In this document: piece by piece, positions 26,168 through 32,783 of the stretch
How positions within the stretch are numbered: position 1 is the stretch's first letter
Layout of the letters: each line of letters opens with the position of its first letter
Assembly (NCBI GenBank): GCA_963169855.1
Contig: CAUJCN010000002.1
Location: 1-64,000 of the forward strand
DNA length: 64,000 nucleotides
Origin: Patescibacteria group bacterium
GTDB taxonomy: Bacteria > Patescibacteria > Dojkabacteria > J137
Direction of reading: 5' to 3'
Position numbers and translations under genes: made by a program
The notes under the pieces: model-generated
Database searches by the model: none
Seen by the model: the letters and a program-made list of their open reading frames with translations, nothing else
What the model was told of the DNA's origin: nothing

Positions 26168-26871
26168 AAAATGAAAATAAAAGAGTGTTAATTTTTACAC
26201 CTCACCCAGATGACCACATTAGTTGCGGTGGTGCAATATTAAAGCTTGTAAAAAAAGGTTATGAAATTTATGAAGTTCTTTTCACAAACGGGGAAACTGG
26301 AGGTCAAATTGGAAAAGTTGATGTAGATAAAAATGAACTTGTTCAAATACGAAAAACAGAGTTCGATAAGGCAACCGAAATCATTGGAACAAAAGAGATA
26401 TTTAGAATGAATATCCCAACAAACAACGTCGAATATAGTCCTGAATTATTTTTTGAGTTGATAAGAATCATTCGAGAGGTAAAACCAGTGTTGGCAATTA
26501 TTCCTCACAAGGATGACTATCACAGAGATCACAGAGAAGTAAGTGTGATTTCACAAGACGCTCTTACAAGAGCAGACAACAGTTTCGCCTTGCATTTAGG
26601 TGCAAGATTCAGAGTTCCTGTGGTTCTTAGTTGTCGTGGCTTAAATCCATTAACTCGTGTAGATCTAATGGTTGATATTTCTGAAGAATTTAATCAATTG
26701 CAAAAAGTTGTCGAAGTATACAGTTCTCAGATTACGCCAAGATTGAAACAGTATACAGAATCACTTCCTAGTGCAGCTGGTTATTACATGAGAACACAAT
26801 ATGCAGAGGAGTATGAAGTTCCATTGAATCTTCCTATTTTTCCAAATGAAGTGTTAAAAGATTTAGCTTAG
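26164..26871 (+). CDS. PIG-L family N-acetylglucosamine deacetylase
   Basis: 235 residues, a zinc-dependent deacetylase of the LmbE/PIG-L family (MshB, BshB). Seen: FTPHPDDHISCGG with the zinc ligands His14 and Asp17 and the catalytic Asp16, and the second motif PHKDDYHRDHR near 117-127 supplying the third ligand. Start ATG overlaps the glycosyltransferase stop (ATGA). Likely removes acetyl from the GlcNAc attached by that enzyme; which molecule carries the sugar is not shown by the sequence. Confidence 0.92.
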   Translation: MKNENKRVLIFTPHPDDHISCGGAILKLVKKGYEIYEVLFTNGETGGQIGKVDVDKNELVQIRKTEFDKATEIIGTKEIFRMNIPTNNVEYSPELFFELIRIIREVKPVLAIIPHKDDYHRDHREVSVISQDALTRADNSFALHLGARFRVPVVLSCRGLNPLTRVDLMVDISEEFNQLQKVVEVYSSQITPRLKQYTESLPSAAGYYMRTQYAEEYEVPLNLPIFPNEVLKDLA

Positions 26872-26913
26872 ATCAAGTAAAATTGACTATTCAGAAACAT
26901 AGTTCGTGCATAT

Positions 26914-26952
26914 CATAGCAGTTAGTAATTTATTTATTATTTAACTGCTATG
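26914..26952 (+). promoter_or_regulatory. 11-bp inverted repeat ending on a start codon
   Basis: Perfect arms CATAGCAGTTA (26914-26924) and TAACTGCTATG (26942-26952) with a 17-nt AT-rich spacer. The second arm contains the ATG (26950) of the next gene, so the element could be an operator or an mRNA hairpin hiding the start. Confidence 0.6.
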
Positions 26953-27270
26953 AATATTTCTGTTTTAAATTTCCCACCTACACATCAGGCAACTTTAGTT
27001 CCAAAACCAGAATTTCGGATTGATTATAATGATTCGGTTACTAATCAAATATCAAAATTCATTAAAAAACTTGAAGAGTATCATTGTCAACCCTGTCTAT
27101 CAGGTTTCATAACAGAAAACGTATTACATGCTTTAAACATTACTAATCACGAAGATTTTGTTCGATATAGAGTTATTTCGGATTTGTTTAACTTTTACAA
27201 GCTGCACCCAATACCTCAGTTATATAAAGCAATTTGCTTGGAAGTGCTTTCGCTTGGAGTTGAGCAGTAA
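26950..27270 (+). CDS. Small hypothetical protein
   Basis: 106 residues, no family recognised. Seen: a soluble, mostly helical protein (KFIKKLEEYHCQPCLSGFITENVLHAL, then a helical C-terminal half) with a CxxC pair near residues 49-52. The start codon lies inside an 11-bp inverted repeat, which supports this start and suggests regulation. Codon use resembles the neighbours. Confidence 0.6.
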   Translation: MNISVLNFPPTHQATLVPKPEFRIDYNDSVTNQISKFIKKLEEYHCQPCLSGFITENVLHALNITNHEDFVRYRVISDLFNFYKLHPIPQLYKAICLEVLSLGVEQ

Positions 27271-27309
27271 TTTGCATAACAAAAAACTTAAGTGCTAGAA
27301 TTTTTTAGT

Positions 27310-27315
27310 TAAAAT
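27310..27315 (+). promoter_or_regulatory. -10-like box of a leaderless start
   Basis: TAAAAT with 6 nt to the ATG at 27322. Confidence 0.4.
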
Positions 27316-27321
27316 TACATT

Positions 27322-27666
27322 ATGGGAGTTTCGGGTTTACCAATACCAGATAATAACTGGACAATAGAGAATGTTTCACCAATTTGGGAAAAACCTACTT
27401 TTATTCAGAGTCAATCAGATCAATTTACTCTTTACCAAGATATTTGTCTGTATGTTATGAAGTTAATACTTCACCATACAACCAAATTGGCAGATGGATG
27501 GATTACTCCAGAAAATCCAATACACAAGCTTTCTGCAACAGATCGGGTTCAGATCTTAACAAGTATTTATGCAGATCTGGAATCGTTGAGAGATACACAT
27601 AGTTCTCCTGAATTAGATCGAGCAATAATCGAAATTCGTGCAAGAAAAGAGGAACTTCTAATGTAG
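27322..27666 (+). CDS. Small hypothetical protein
   Basis: 114 residues, family unknown. A soluble helical protein with ICLYVMKLILHHTTKLADGW in the middle and a charged helical end (ELDRAIIEIRARKEELLM). It has the same general size and helical make-up as the protein just upstream, but I see no alignable repeat. A TAAAAT box 6 nt before the ATG suggests a leaderless mRNA. Confidence 0.6.
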   Translation: MGVSGLPIPDNNWTIENVSPIWEKPTFIQSQSDQFTLYQDICLYVMKLILHHTTKLADGWITPENPIHKLSATDRVQILTSIYADLESLRDTHSSPELDRAIIEIRARKEELLM

Positions 27667-27714
27667 AACTAGTTTTCTTAATGTACTAGAATATATTTAG
27701 TTAACAAAAACTCT

Positions 27715-28257
27715 ATGAAAAGATTTTTACTGTCTGCTCTAGTTTTCATCCTAATTCTTGCTTTAACAATTGTTTCTACAATACTGGCTGTAAACTTACA
27801 TAATAGTAACGGTCGTTTGTCTCAAACTGAGCAAAGATTATCTAACTTAGAAGAACTCTTGGCTAAAGCAACTTCAGGTGGAGATGATTTAGAATTACCT
27901 GATTTTAGTGAGTACTCGAAACTTGTTTGCAATAATGTGTCTGAAGATGGAAACTTAATTTTATTAGCTCCTTGCCAAAACTCTGTTGTTTCAAATGAGC
28001 CAACAGTGTACGGAATTGTTAGAGGAATGTTCGAAAATACATTTAACTACTATGTCGAATTGGACAATGTTGTTGTCGATTCCGGATTTGTTACTTATAT
28101 ACCAACTGGTGACATAGGAACTGCAGGACTTTTTAGTATTGATTTAGATTTAACAGAACTGGAATCAGGAGATATTCCGACATTATCTCTATATTACGAT
28201 GACGCCAGAGATGGCGATCAAGTAGAGCTAGTTTCTATAGATTTGGAAATTGAATAA
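27715..28257 (+). CDS. Anchored protein with Gmad2-type Ig-like domain
   Basis: 180 residues. Seen: a TM anchor at about 3-27, a short coiled coil (NGRLSQTEQRLSNLEELLAK), then a domain matching the Gmad2 Ig-like pattern: ILLAPCQNSVVSNEPTVYGI, RGMFENTFNYYVELDN, and GLFSIDLDLTEL. Gmad2 domains occur in exported envelope or spore-germination proteins and probably bind other surface components. Located outside the membrane. It ends just before the glyS T-box leader. Confidence 0.8.
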   Translation: MKRFLLSALVFILILALTIVSTILAVNLHNSNGRLSQTEQRLSNLEELLAKATSGGDDLELPDFSEYSKLVCNNVSEDGNLILLAPCQNSVVSNEPTVYGIVRGMFENTFNYYVELDNVVVDSGFVTYIPTGDIGTAGLFSIDLDLTELESGDIPTLSLYYDDARDGDQVELVSIDLEIE

Positions 28258-28329
28258 GTCTTATAGTATAATTAGTTTAGCGTTGAAGGCAATGGCATGC
28301 CGGAGCTTACAAATTAAACAATAAGGCGT

Positions 28330-28354
28330 CCTCCGAAGCTTATAGCGTAGGTGG
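28330..28354 (+). repeat. Hairpin repeat, family 2, in the T-box leader
   Basis: Core CGAAGCTTATAGCGTAG with GC-rich outer stem. It shares the CGAAGCTT(A)TAGCGTAG core with a hairpin in the RNase P RNA (31420-31445, minus strand). Confidence 0.6.
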
Positions 28355-28370
28355 AAAGCTGGGTGGAACC

Positions 28371-28391
28371 GCGGTTCGACAAGCTCACCGC
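28371..28391 (+). repeat. Miniature palindrome, family 1, overlapping the T-box
   Basis: Stem GCGGT/ACCGC around TCGACAAGCTC. Its left arm is the GCGG of the T-box sequence, so this hairpin competes with the antiterminator. Confidence 0.65.
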
Positions 28392-28425
28392 AGGCTCGTA
28401 AAGAGTTTGCATGACCAAGTTTTTT

Positions 28426-28468
28426 AACCGTCCCAGAGTAATTTATATATTATTCTGAGACGGTTTTT
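28426..28468 (+). terminator. T-box terminator hairpin
   Basis: AACCGTC/GACGGTT, a one-base internal mismatch, then CAGAGTAAT/ATTATTCTG, with TTTTT after the stem. Mutually exclusive with the antiterminator. Confidence 0.88.
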
Positions 28469-28495
28469 CTATACCTCAGAAAGTTAACTTATTAT

Positions 28496-29911
28496 ATGAA
28501 AAAACTAGAAAATCTAGAGCAATTTAGATCATGGGCTAAGGAAAATGCTTTTGTATACGCTTCCAGCGAAATCTATGGAGGATTATCTGCAATCTTTGAT
28601 TACGGTCCAATGGGAATTCTTCTTAAAAATAACATTCAAAGAGAATGGGAAAAAGCTATGGTTCAGGAAAGATCCGACGTTGTCTTGCTAGATTCAGCAA
28701 TCTTTATGCATCCGAAAACATGGGTTGCATCTGGTCACGCAGCAGGTTTTTCTGATGTTCTTGTTGAAGATAAGAAGACACATAAAAGATACAGAGCTGA
28801 TCATTTAGTTGAAGAATTCTATGAGCAGAAAGGTGAAAAAGTGGATATGGATAAGAAGACTCCAGAAGAAATTGCTCAGATTATCAAAGACAATGGAATT
28901 AAAAGTCCAGATGGAAACGATTTAACTGAACCTAGAAACTTTAACTTAATGTTGAAGACCAACTTAGGATCTACTGATGCTCAATTTAACGATGAGAATG
29001 TTGTTTATGCAAGAGCTGAGACTTGCCAAGGAATTTACCTTCAATATAAGAATATCCAAGAAACAATGAGACTTAAGCTTCCTTTTGGAATCGCTCAAGT
29101 TGGAAAAGCATTCAGAAATGAAATTGTTGCAAGACAATTTATCTTTAGAACAAGAGAATTCGAACAAATGGAAATGCAGTATTTCCACAAACCAGAAGAT
29201 ACAGAAAAGATTTTTGAAGAATGGAAACAAGCACGAATGGACTGGCATGTGAATGTTCTAGGAATTAATCCTGAGAATTTAAGATTCAAAAAGCACGAGA
29301 AATTGGTTTTCTACGCGTCTGCTGCTTATGATATCGAGTACAATTTTGGTACTTTGGGAGGATTTAAAGAATTAGAAGGTATTCACGCTAGATCAGACTA
29401 TGATTTAACCCAGCATACTAAATTCTCTGGTGAGAAGCTTGATTATTTCGATCAGGAAAGAAATGTTAGATTTATTCCTCATATTGTAGAAACATCAGTT
29501 GGTTTAAATAGAAGTTTAATGATGGTTTTAGAAGAGGCTTGGACTCAAGAGACCCTTCGAGAGCCTCAGGGTGACACACCAGCGGATACTCGCATAGTAT
29601 TAAAAATTAAAAAATCCTTGGCGCCTATTAAAGCTGCTATTCTTCCATTATCTAAGAAACCTGAACTACAAGCAAAAGCAAGAGAAGTTCAAGATCTACT
29701 AAAGTTCGATATGATGACTCAGTATGACGAAACTGCATCAATAGGAAAAAGATATAGAAGACAGGATGAAATCGGAACTCCTTTCTGTATTACAGTAGAT
29801 TTTGACTCATTAAACGATAATGCAGTTACTATCCGAGAAAGAGATTCTATGGAACAGGTAAGATTACCTATTGCTGAGGTGCGAAATTATATTCTTAAAA
29901 ATTTAAAGTAA
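28496..29911 (+). CDS. glyS: Glycyl-tRNA synthetase (single-chain class II)
   Basis: Charges tRNA-Gly. 471 residues, the alpha2 type found in archaea, eukaryotes and some bacteria, not the two-subunit bacterial GlyQS. Seen: YGGLSAIFDYGPMGILLKNN at the start, motif 2 region GKAFRNEIVARQFIFRTREFEQMEMQYF, motif 3 near SVGLNRSLM, and an anticodon domain (APIKAAILPL to GTPFCITVDFDS). A family-1 palindrome lies in frame near residues 353-360 (TLREPQGDTPADTR), in the linker before the anticodon domain. Controlled by the T-box leader just upstream. Confidence 0.97.
   Translation: MKKLENLEQFRSWAKENAFVYASSEIYGGLSAIFDYGPMGILLKNNIQREWEKAMVQERSDVVLLDSAIFMHPKTWVASGHAAGFSDVLVEDKKTHKRYRADHLVEEFYEQKGEKVDMDKKTPEEIAQIIKDNGIKSPDGNDLTEPRNFNLMLKTNLGSTDAQFNDENVVYARAETCQGIYLQYKNIQETMRLKLPFGIAQVGKAFRNEIVARQFIFRTREFEQMEMQYFHKPEDTEKIFEEWKQARMDWHVNVLGINPENLRFKKHEKLVFYASAAYDIEYNFGTLGGFKELEGIHARSDYDLTQHTKFSGEKLDYFDQERNVRFIPHIVETSVGLNRSLMMVLEEAWTQETLREPQGDTPADTRIVLKIKKSLAPIKAAILPLSKKPELQAKAREVQDLLKFDMMTQYDETASIGKRYRRQDEIGTPFCITVDFDSLNDNAVTIRERDSMEQVRLPIAEVRNYILKNLK
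29552..29574 (+). repeat. Miniature palindrome, family 1, inside glyS
   Basis: ACCCT/AGGGT stem around TCGAGAGCCTC, then TGA. It keeps the glyS frame open and encodes part of a surface linker. Confidence 0.65.
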
Positions 29912-30093
29912 TAAAGAACAATTAAAAACAACTGTAGTATATCAAGATGCATTAGAAAGTTACTTGCAATCTAAAAGCAATTACTTGATGATGGTTTTTT
30001 AGCTAAGTAAATTATCTGGGATAGCTTTTGGTGAGCTTCGAAAGAAATCTACAGAAGAGATTCAAGCATTAACTACACAATACGAATTATAGT
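29912..30093 (+). other. Spacer with possible gene remnant
   Basis: No intact gene. Reading the plus strand, about 18 codons (near 29937-29995) and then a shifted run ending GELRKKSTEEIQALTTQYEL (stop at 30091-30093) look protein-like but are broken by stops and frame changes. Possibly a decayed small gene; weak evidence. Confidence 0.3.
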
Positions 30094-30831
30094 CTAGGGT
30101 ACATTCTGGGTAGTTTTTGGAGTTCTATCTTTATTCGTAATAATCCTATCAACATTCCATAAGGTATAGCTAGGGGTGTTTAGGATATCTTCAACGCTGT
30201 AAGGTACAATATAACTACCTGGTCTCCTCAATTCAACTCTACTGTCGATTGCTTGGTGGGAAACTGAATAAAAAGAATGTCTCCCATTTTCGTACTGATT
30301 AATTCTTATGTAGCCTACAAATTCTCCGTTCTCATCTTTGATTTGGAAAGCCGAAGTTTGTAATATCTCTACGTGACTAGAACTATCGTAAATGAATTTC
30401 AATGTGAGTGTATGTTCAGGTGAGTTAGGATCGATTGTGTACTTTGACGAATCAACTCCATAAACAGTATTTAAACGTTTTTTCGCAACATCAAAAACAT
30501 AATTCGCCTCTTCAGGCTCAATTTCAAAAATTCTAGGTAGCGAGGATCTGTTACCAATTTGTACTATTGCGTCGTTAGGAATAGTAACTGTAGTAATTAT
30601 TGATCCTAGATCTCCGTTCTGAAGTACATCCGTAAAGGCTTGGTAAAGCTCATCATCCGTTGGCAAATCACCGCTGAATGCTAAAGTTTTCCCATCTGCT
30701 AATGATTGAACCTGAAATTCAACACCAAATCTACCTACAAGACTAAGTAAGGAATAAATATTTTGTAAATAATCACGTTTAGTAACTACCTTCTCATTGA
30801 ATCTTAAGTAAGAGCCACCTCCTAGATCCAC
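30094..30831 (-). CDS. Hypothetical protein, GTG start
   Basis: 245 residues, family not recognised. A GTG at 30831 is the only usable start after an in-frame stop upstream. Seen: a soluble mixed alpha/beta protein with no signal; a C-terminal basic tail (NKDRTPKTTQNVP). It starts 10 nt after the stop of the 60-residue gene upstream, so the two are probably co-transcribed. The N-terminus (DLGGGSYLRF) looks abrupt and the protein might be truncated. Confidence 0.6.
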   Translation of the reverse strand: MDLGGGSYLRFNEKVVTKRDYLQNIYSLLSLVGRFGVEFQVQSLADGKTLAFSGDLPTDDELYQAFTDVLQNGDLGSIITTVTIPNDAIVQIGNRSSLPRIFEIEPEEANYVFDVAKKRLNTVYGVDSSKYTIDPNSPEHTLTLKFIYDSSSHVEILQTSAFQIKDENGEFVGYIRINQYENGRHSFYSVSHQAIDSRVELRRPGSYIVPYSVEDILNTPSYTLWNVDRIITNKDRTPKTTQNVP

Positions 30832-30841
30832 CTGAGTTGAG

Positions 30842-31024
30842 TTAACTTTTCAATGCCCTTACTACATCTATAACATTAACTGCTTCCTCATCAGATAATG
30901 TCCCCCCTCTGATAAGCGATGTTAAGATCTCCTTTCCGCCAATAACGCTAACTACAGCTGCTATTAAAAACATTGGAATCTTTCCTTTATGAATTTCAAT
31001 TAGGTCTTTAATTCTTTCTCGCAT
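30842..31024 (-). CDS. Small single-TM protein
   Basis: 60 residues: a charged amphipathic N-terminus (MRERIKDLIEIHKGK), one hydrophobic helix (IPMFLIAAVVSVIGGKEIL), and a short acidic tail. No family known to me. Co-directional with and just upstream of the 245-residue gene. Confidence 0.5.
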   Translation of the reverse strand: MRERIKDLIEIHKGKIPMFLIAAVVSVIGGKEILTSLIRGGTLSDEEAVNVIDVVRALKS

Positions 31025-31059
31025 ATCTTCATATTAGATTACCTATAGAAACAAATCAA

Positions 31060-31085
31060 TAAAAAAACCGCCAATTAGCGGTTTT
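31060..31085 (-). terminator. Terminator of the RNase P RNA gene
   Basis: Minus-strand stem AACCGC/GCGGTT with a 6-nt loop followed by a seven-T run (A-run at 31061-31067 on the plus strand). Immediately after the 3' end of rnpB. Confidence 0.85.
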
Positions 31086-31231
31086 AATATGTTCATTCTC
31101 ATAAGCCGGATTCTGTTTTAAGGACAATTTCTCTATGCCCCGCCAATGGCAGGTTGCTTTATGCAGGGGTTACCAGCGACTTAATATTACTATTTAGTCC
31201 GGTGGTCTCTTACGCCACCATTTCACCATCA

Positions 31232-31258
31232 CCCAACTACGCCAAAGGCTTAGTCGGG
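31232..31258 (-). repeat. Hairpin repeat, family 2, at the P12 position of rnpB
   Basis: Minus strand: outer stem CCCGAC/GTTGGG, inner TAAGCC/GGCGTA. It is the diverged sister of the copy at 31420; differences at the loop end (GCC/GGC versus GCT/AGC) preserve pairing. Confidence 0.6.
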
Positions 31259-31419
31259 CAGTATCTTTCTGTTGCCCTTTTCTCCCTGAGATCACTCCCA
31301 GCCTATATTCTGATACAAGTGTTCGTCGTATCAGCTTAAAGGTGCATATCTCGTTAACTTGCAGGCTTTTAAAAGTTTCTGTTTGTCGTACGAGACCAAA
31401 TTAAAGTCCGGACTTTCCT

Positions 31420-31445
31420 CCCGACTACGCTAAAGCTTCGTCGGG
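31420..31445 (-). repeat. Hairpin repeat, family 2, at the P3 position of rnpB
   Basis: Minus strand: outer stem CCCGAC/GTCGGG with core CGAAGCTTTAGCGTAG, nearly the same core as in the T-box leader at 28330-28354. Confidence 0.65.
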
Positions 31446-31500
31446 TAAACCCAACTAGCCTCGCAAATCGAGTAGTCCAACGGAATGAATCGATAAGATT

Positions 31501-31641
31501 ATAACATGCCTATAGTATATTTTGTGACATGTTGAAAGCTTCGCTTGTAACATACCAGTAATTTTTATAAATGTTTCAAGCTTTGCTTATAACATGCCTA
31601 TAGTATATTTTGTGACATGTTGAAAGCTTTGCTTATAACAT
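31501..31641. repeat. 88-bp-period tandem repeat with three palindromes, upstream of rnpB
   Basis: A 41-bp block (ATAACATGCC...GAAAGCTT) at 31501-31541 recurs at 31589-31629. Three related 25-bp palindromes (31529-31553, 31571-31595, 31617-31641) share ATGTT...AACAT ends and an AAGCTT centre. The block holds TATACT/TATAAT-like -10 boxes on the minus strand, so it duplicates the rnpB promoter region. Confidence 0.8.
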
Positions 31642-31671
31642 TTTTACACTATTTCTAGCCACTATAGGATA

Positions 31672-32259
31672 TTACTTAGGGAGATTTGGCTTTATGTTTG
31701 AATACTGAAATCCTCTCATTAAAAGTCGCTGGATCAACTTTTCTTTAGGTAGCATTGAATTTTTTTGTATGTACTTCTTGATAGACTCTACTTCTTCGTT
31801 AGAATCGTTTAGCAGATCGATTTCTCGGAGAATTTTATCTGAGATTCCTTTTTTCTTTAATTCAGCTTTGATTTTATTTATAGAATATTTCTTAGCTCTT
31901 AACTTCGATTCTGTAAAAACTTGTGCAAACCTTACATCATCTACAACATTGTGACTGTAAAGGTACTCAATTACAGATTCCAATTCATCTTTTTCAAGTT
32001 CTTTCTTGTATAGGTAAGTACGGATATCTTTTTCAGATTTAAGAACTCCAGAATACTTCCTAAGAGCTTGAAGTTTGAGTTTTGATAATCTTGATCTCTT
32101 CTTTAAGTCATCAGCTTCTTGCAACGAAAGTTCTAATCCTTTATGTAGTCCAAATCTAACTAAATCATCTTTTGTAAATGAGCTCCAAAATTCTCCATCT
32201 AGAAATACATTTACTTTTTCTTCGTCTTTTTTAGCTTGCTGTATTGAGGTAATTTGCAT
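31672..32259 (-). CDS. recX: Regulatory protein RecX
   Basis: Modulates RecA filaments in the cytoplasm. 195 residues, made of three-helix RecX repeats. Seen: RSRLSKLKLQALRKYSGVLKSEKDIRTYLYKKE, VVDDVRFAQVFTESKLRAKKYSINKIKAELKKKGIS and a final LIQRLLMRGFQYSNI, the usual order. Last gene of a leuS / RibD-like / recX unit (spacings of 1 nt). recA is not in the window. Confidence 0.9.
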   Translation of the reverse strand: MQITSIQQAKKDEEKVNVFLDGEFWSSFTKDDLVRFGLHKGLELSLQEADDLKKRSRLSKLKLQALRKYSGVLKSEKDIRTYLYKKELEKDELESVIEYLYSHNVVDDVRFAQVFTESKLRAKKYSINKIKAELKKKGISDKILREIDLLNDSNEEVESIKKYIQKNSMLPKEKLIQRLLMRGFQYSNIKPNLPK

Positions 32260-32260
32260 A

Positions 32261-32782
32261 TTACTTTGATTCCTCTTCTCTTACGATCTTGTATCGATGT
32301 TGGACTATACCGTCGTTAAGTTTCTTTGTTTTAAGTAGTTCGAGATTTACTTTTAGTTCCAAATCGTCAAAAAGTTTAACGCCTGAACTTAGAATGATTG
32401 GATGAATATCCACTATAATTTCATCGACAAGGTCTGTTTCTAAAAATGTTGAGTTTGTTAGTCCACCACCTGCTATTAGTATATTTTCGTGACCCTGAAA
32501 TACAAGTTGCTTTATTAGTATTTCGGGTTTTAGATCAGTGAATTCAGCAACTCTGTAATCGAAATCCTTAGGTTTAGAGGTAAGAATTACGTTTTTAATA
32601 TTCTCAAAAGGGAACTGTTCTAGGGCAACTAAATCTTCGTAAGTAACTCTTCCGTAAATTACAACCGAGTTTTTGGAAAGCTCTTTTTCATAAGCCTTTA
32701 CGTCGTTAACCCAAGAAGTATCGCCTTGCTCATCGGCTATAAATCCGTCAATTGAAATTGCATTATATATGCAGACTTTCAT
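32261..32782 (-). CDS. RibD C-terminal/dihydrofolate-reductase-like protein
   Basis: 173 residues with the DHFR/RibD_C fold using NAD(P)H. Seen: the start VCIYNAISIDGFIADEQGDTSW, VVIYGRVTYE, VILTSKP, and the cofactor glycine motif ILIAGGGLTNSTFLE near 103-117. It is the short stand-alone form often annotated as a dihydrofolate reductase-family protein; the substrate (dihydrofolate or a pyrimidine) cannot be told. It starts one base after the leuS stop codon on the same strand. Confidence 0.85.
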   Translation of the reverse strand: MKVCIYNAISIDGFIADEQGDTSWVNDVKAYEKELSKNSVVIYGRVTYEDLVALEQFPFENIKNVILTSKPKDFDYRVAEFTDLKPEILIKQLVFQGHENILIAGGGLTNSTFLETDLVDEIIVDIHPIILSSGVKLFDDLELKVNLELLKTKKLNDGIVQHRYKIVREEESK

Positions 32783-32783
32783 G

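Larger units (their letters stand above)
28267..28468 (+). promoter_or_regulatory. Glycyl T-box riboswitch of glyS
   Basis: A transcription-attenuation leader sensing uncharged tRNA-Gly. Seen: -10 TATAAT at 28267-28272; T-box core GGGTGGAACCGCGG (28361-28374), whose TGGA (28364-28367) would pair with the UCCA end of tRNA-Gly; an antiterminator pairing CTGGG (28359-28363) with CCCAG (28432-28436) and GCGGTT (28371-28376) with AACCGT (28426-28431); and a competing terminator (28426-28468). Odd: the upstream stem region is short and partly formed by a family-2 repeat, and a family-1 palindrome overlaps the T-box core. I could not place the specifier codon with certainty (a GGC near 28288 is a candidate). 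Confidence 0.88.
31090..31491 (-). ncRNA. rnpB: RNase P RNA (bacterial type A)
   Basis: The catalytic RNA that trims tRNA 5' ends. Seen on the minus strand: P1 closed by TTCATTC (31483-31489) with GAATGAA (31092-31098); the P4-side GAGGAAAGTCCGGAC; the CR-III-like AACAGAAAGATACTGCC; the P13/P14 pattern GGTGATGGTGAAATGGTGG then GTAAGAGACCACC; and the 3' ACAGAATCCGGCTTATGA. About 400 nt. Two variable helices, in the P3 and P12 positions, are made of the same hairpin repeat (31420-31445 and 31232-31258). Exact ends are estimated from P1. Confidence 0.95.

Noticed and set aside
29912..30093. Intact small gene (ribbon-helix-helix or antitoxin type) in the spacer after glyS
   Set aside because: Stops and frame changes break every reading; kept only as a possible remnant.
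31501..31641. CRISPR-like array
   Set aside because: Only three palindromes with unequal spacing, no unique spacers of constant length and no cas genes.
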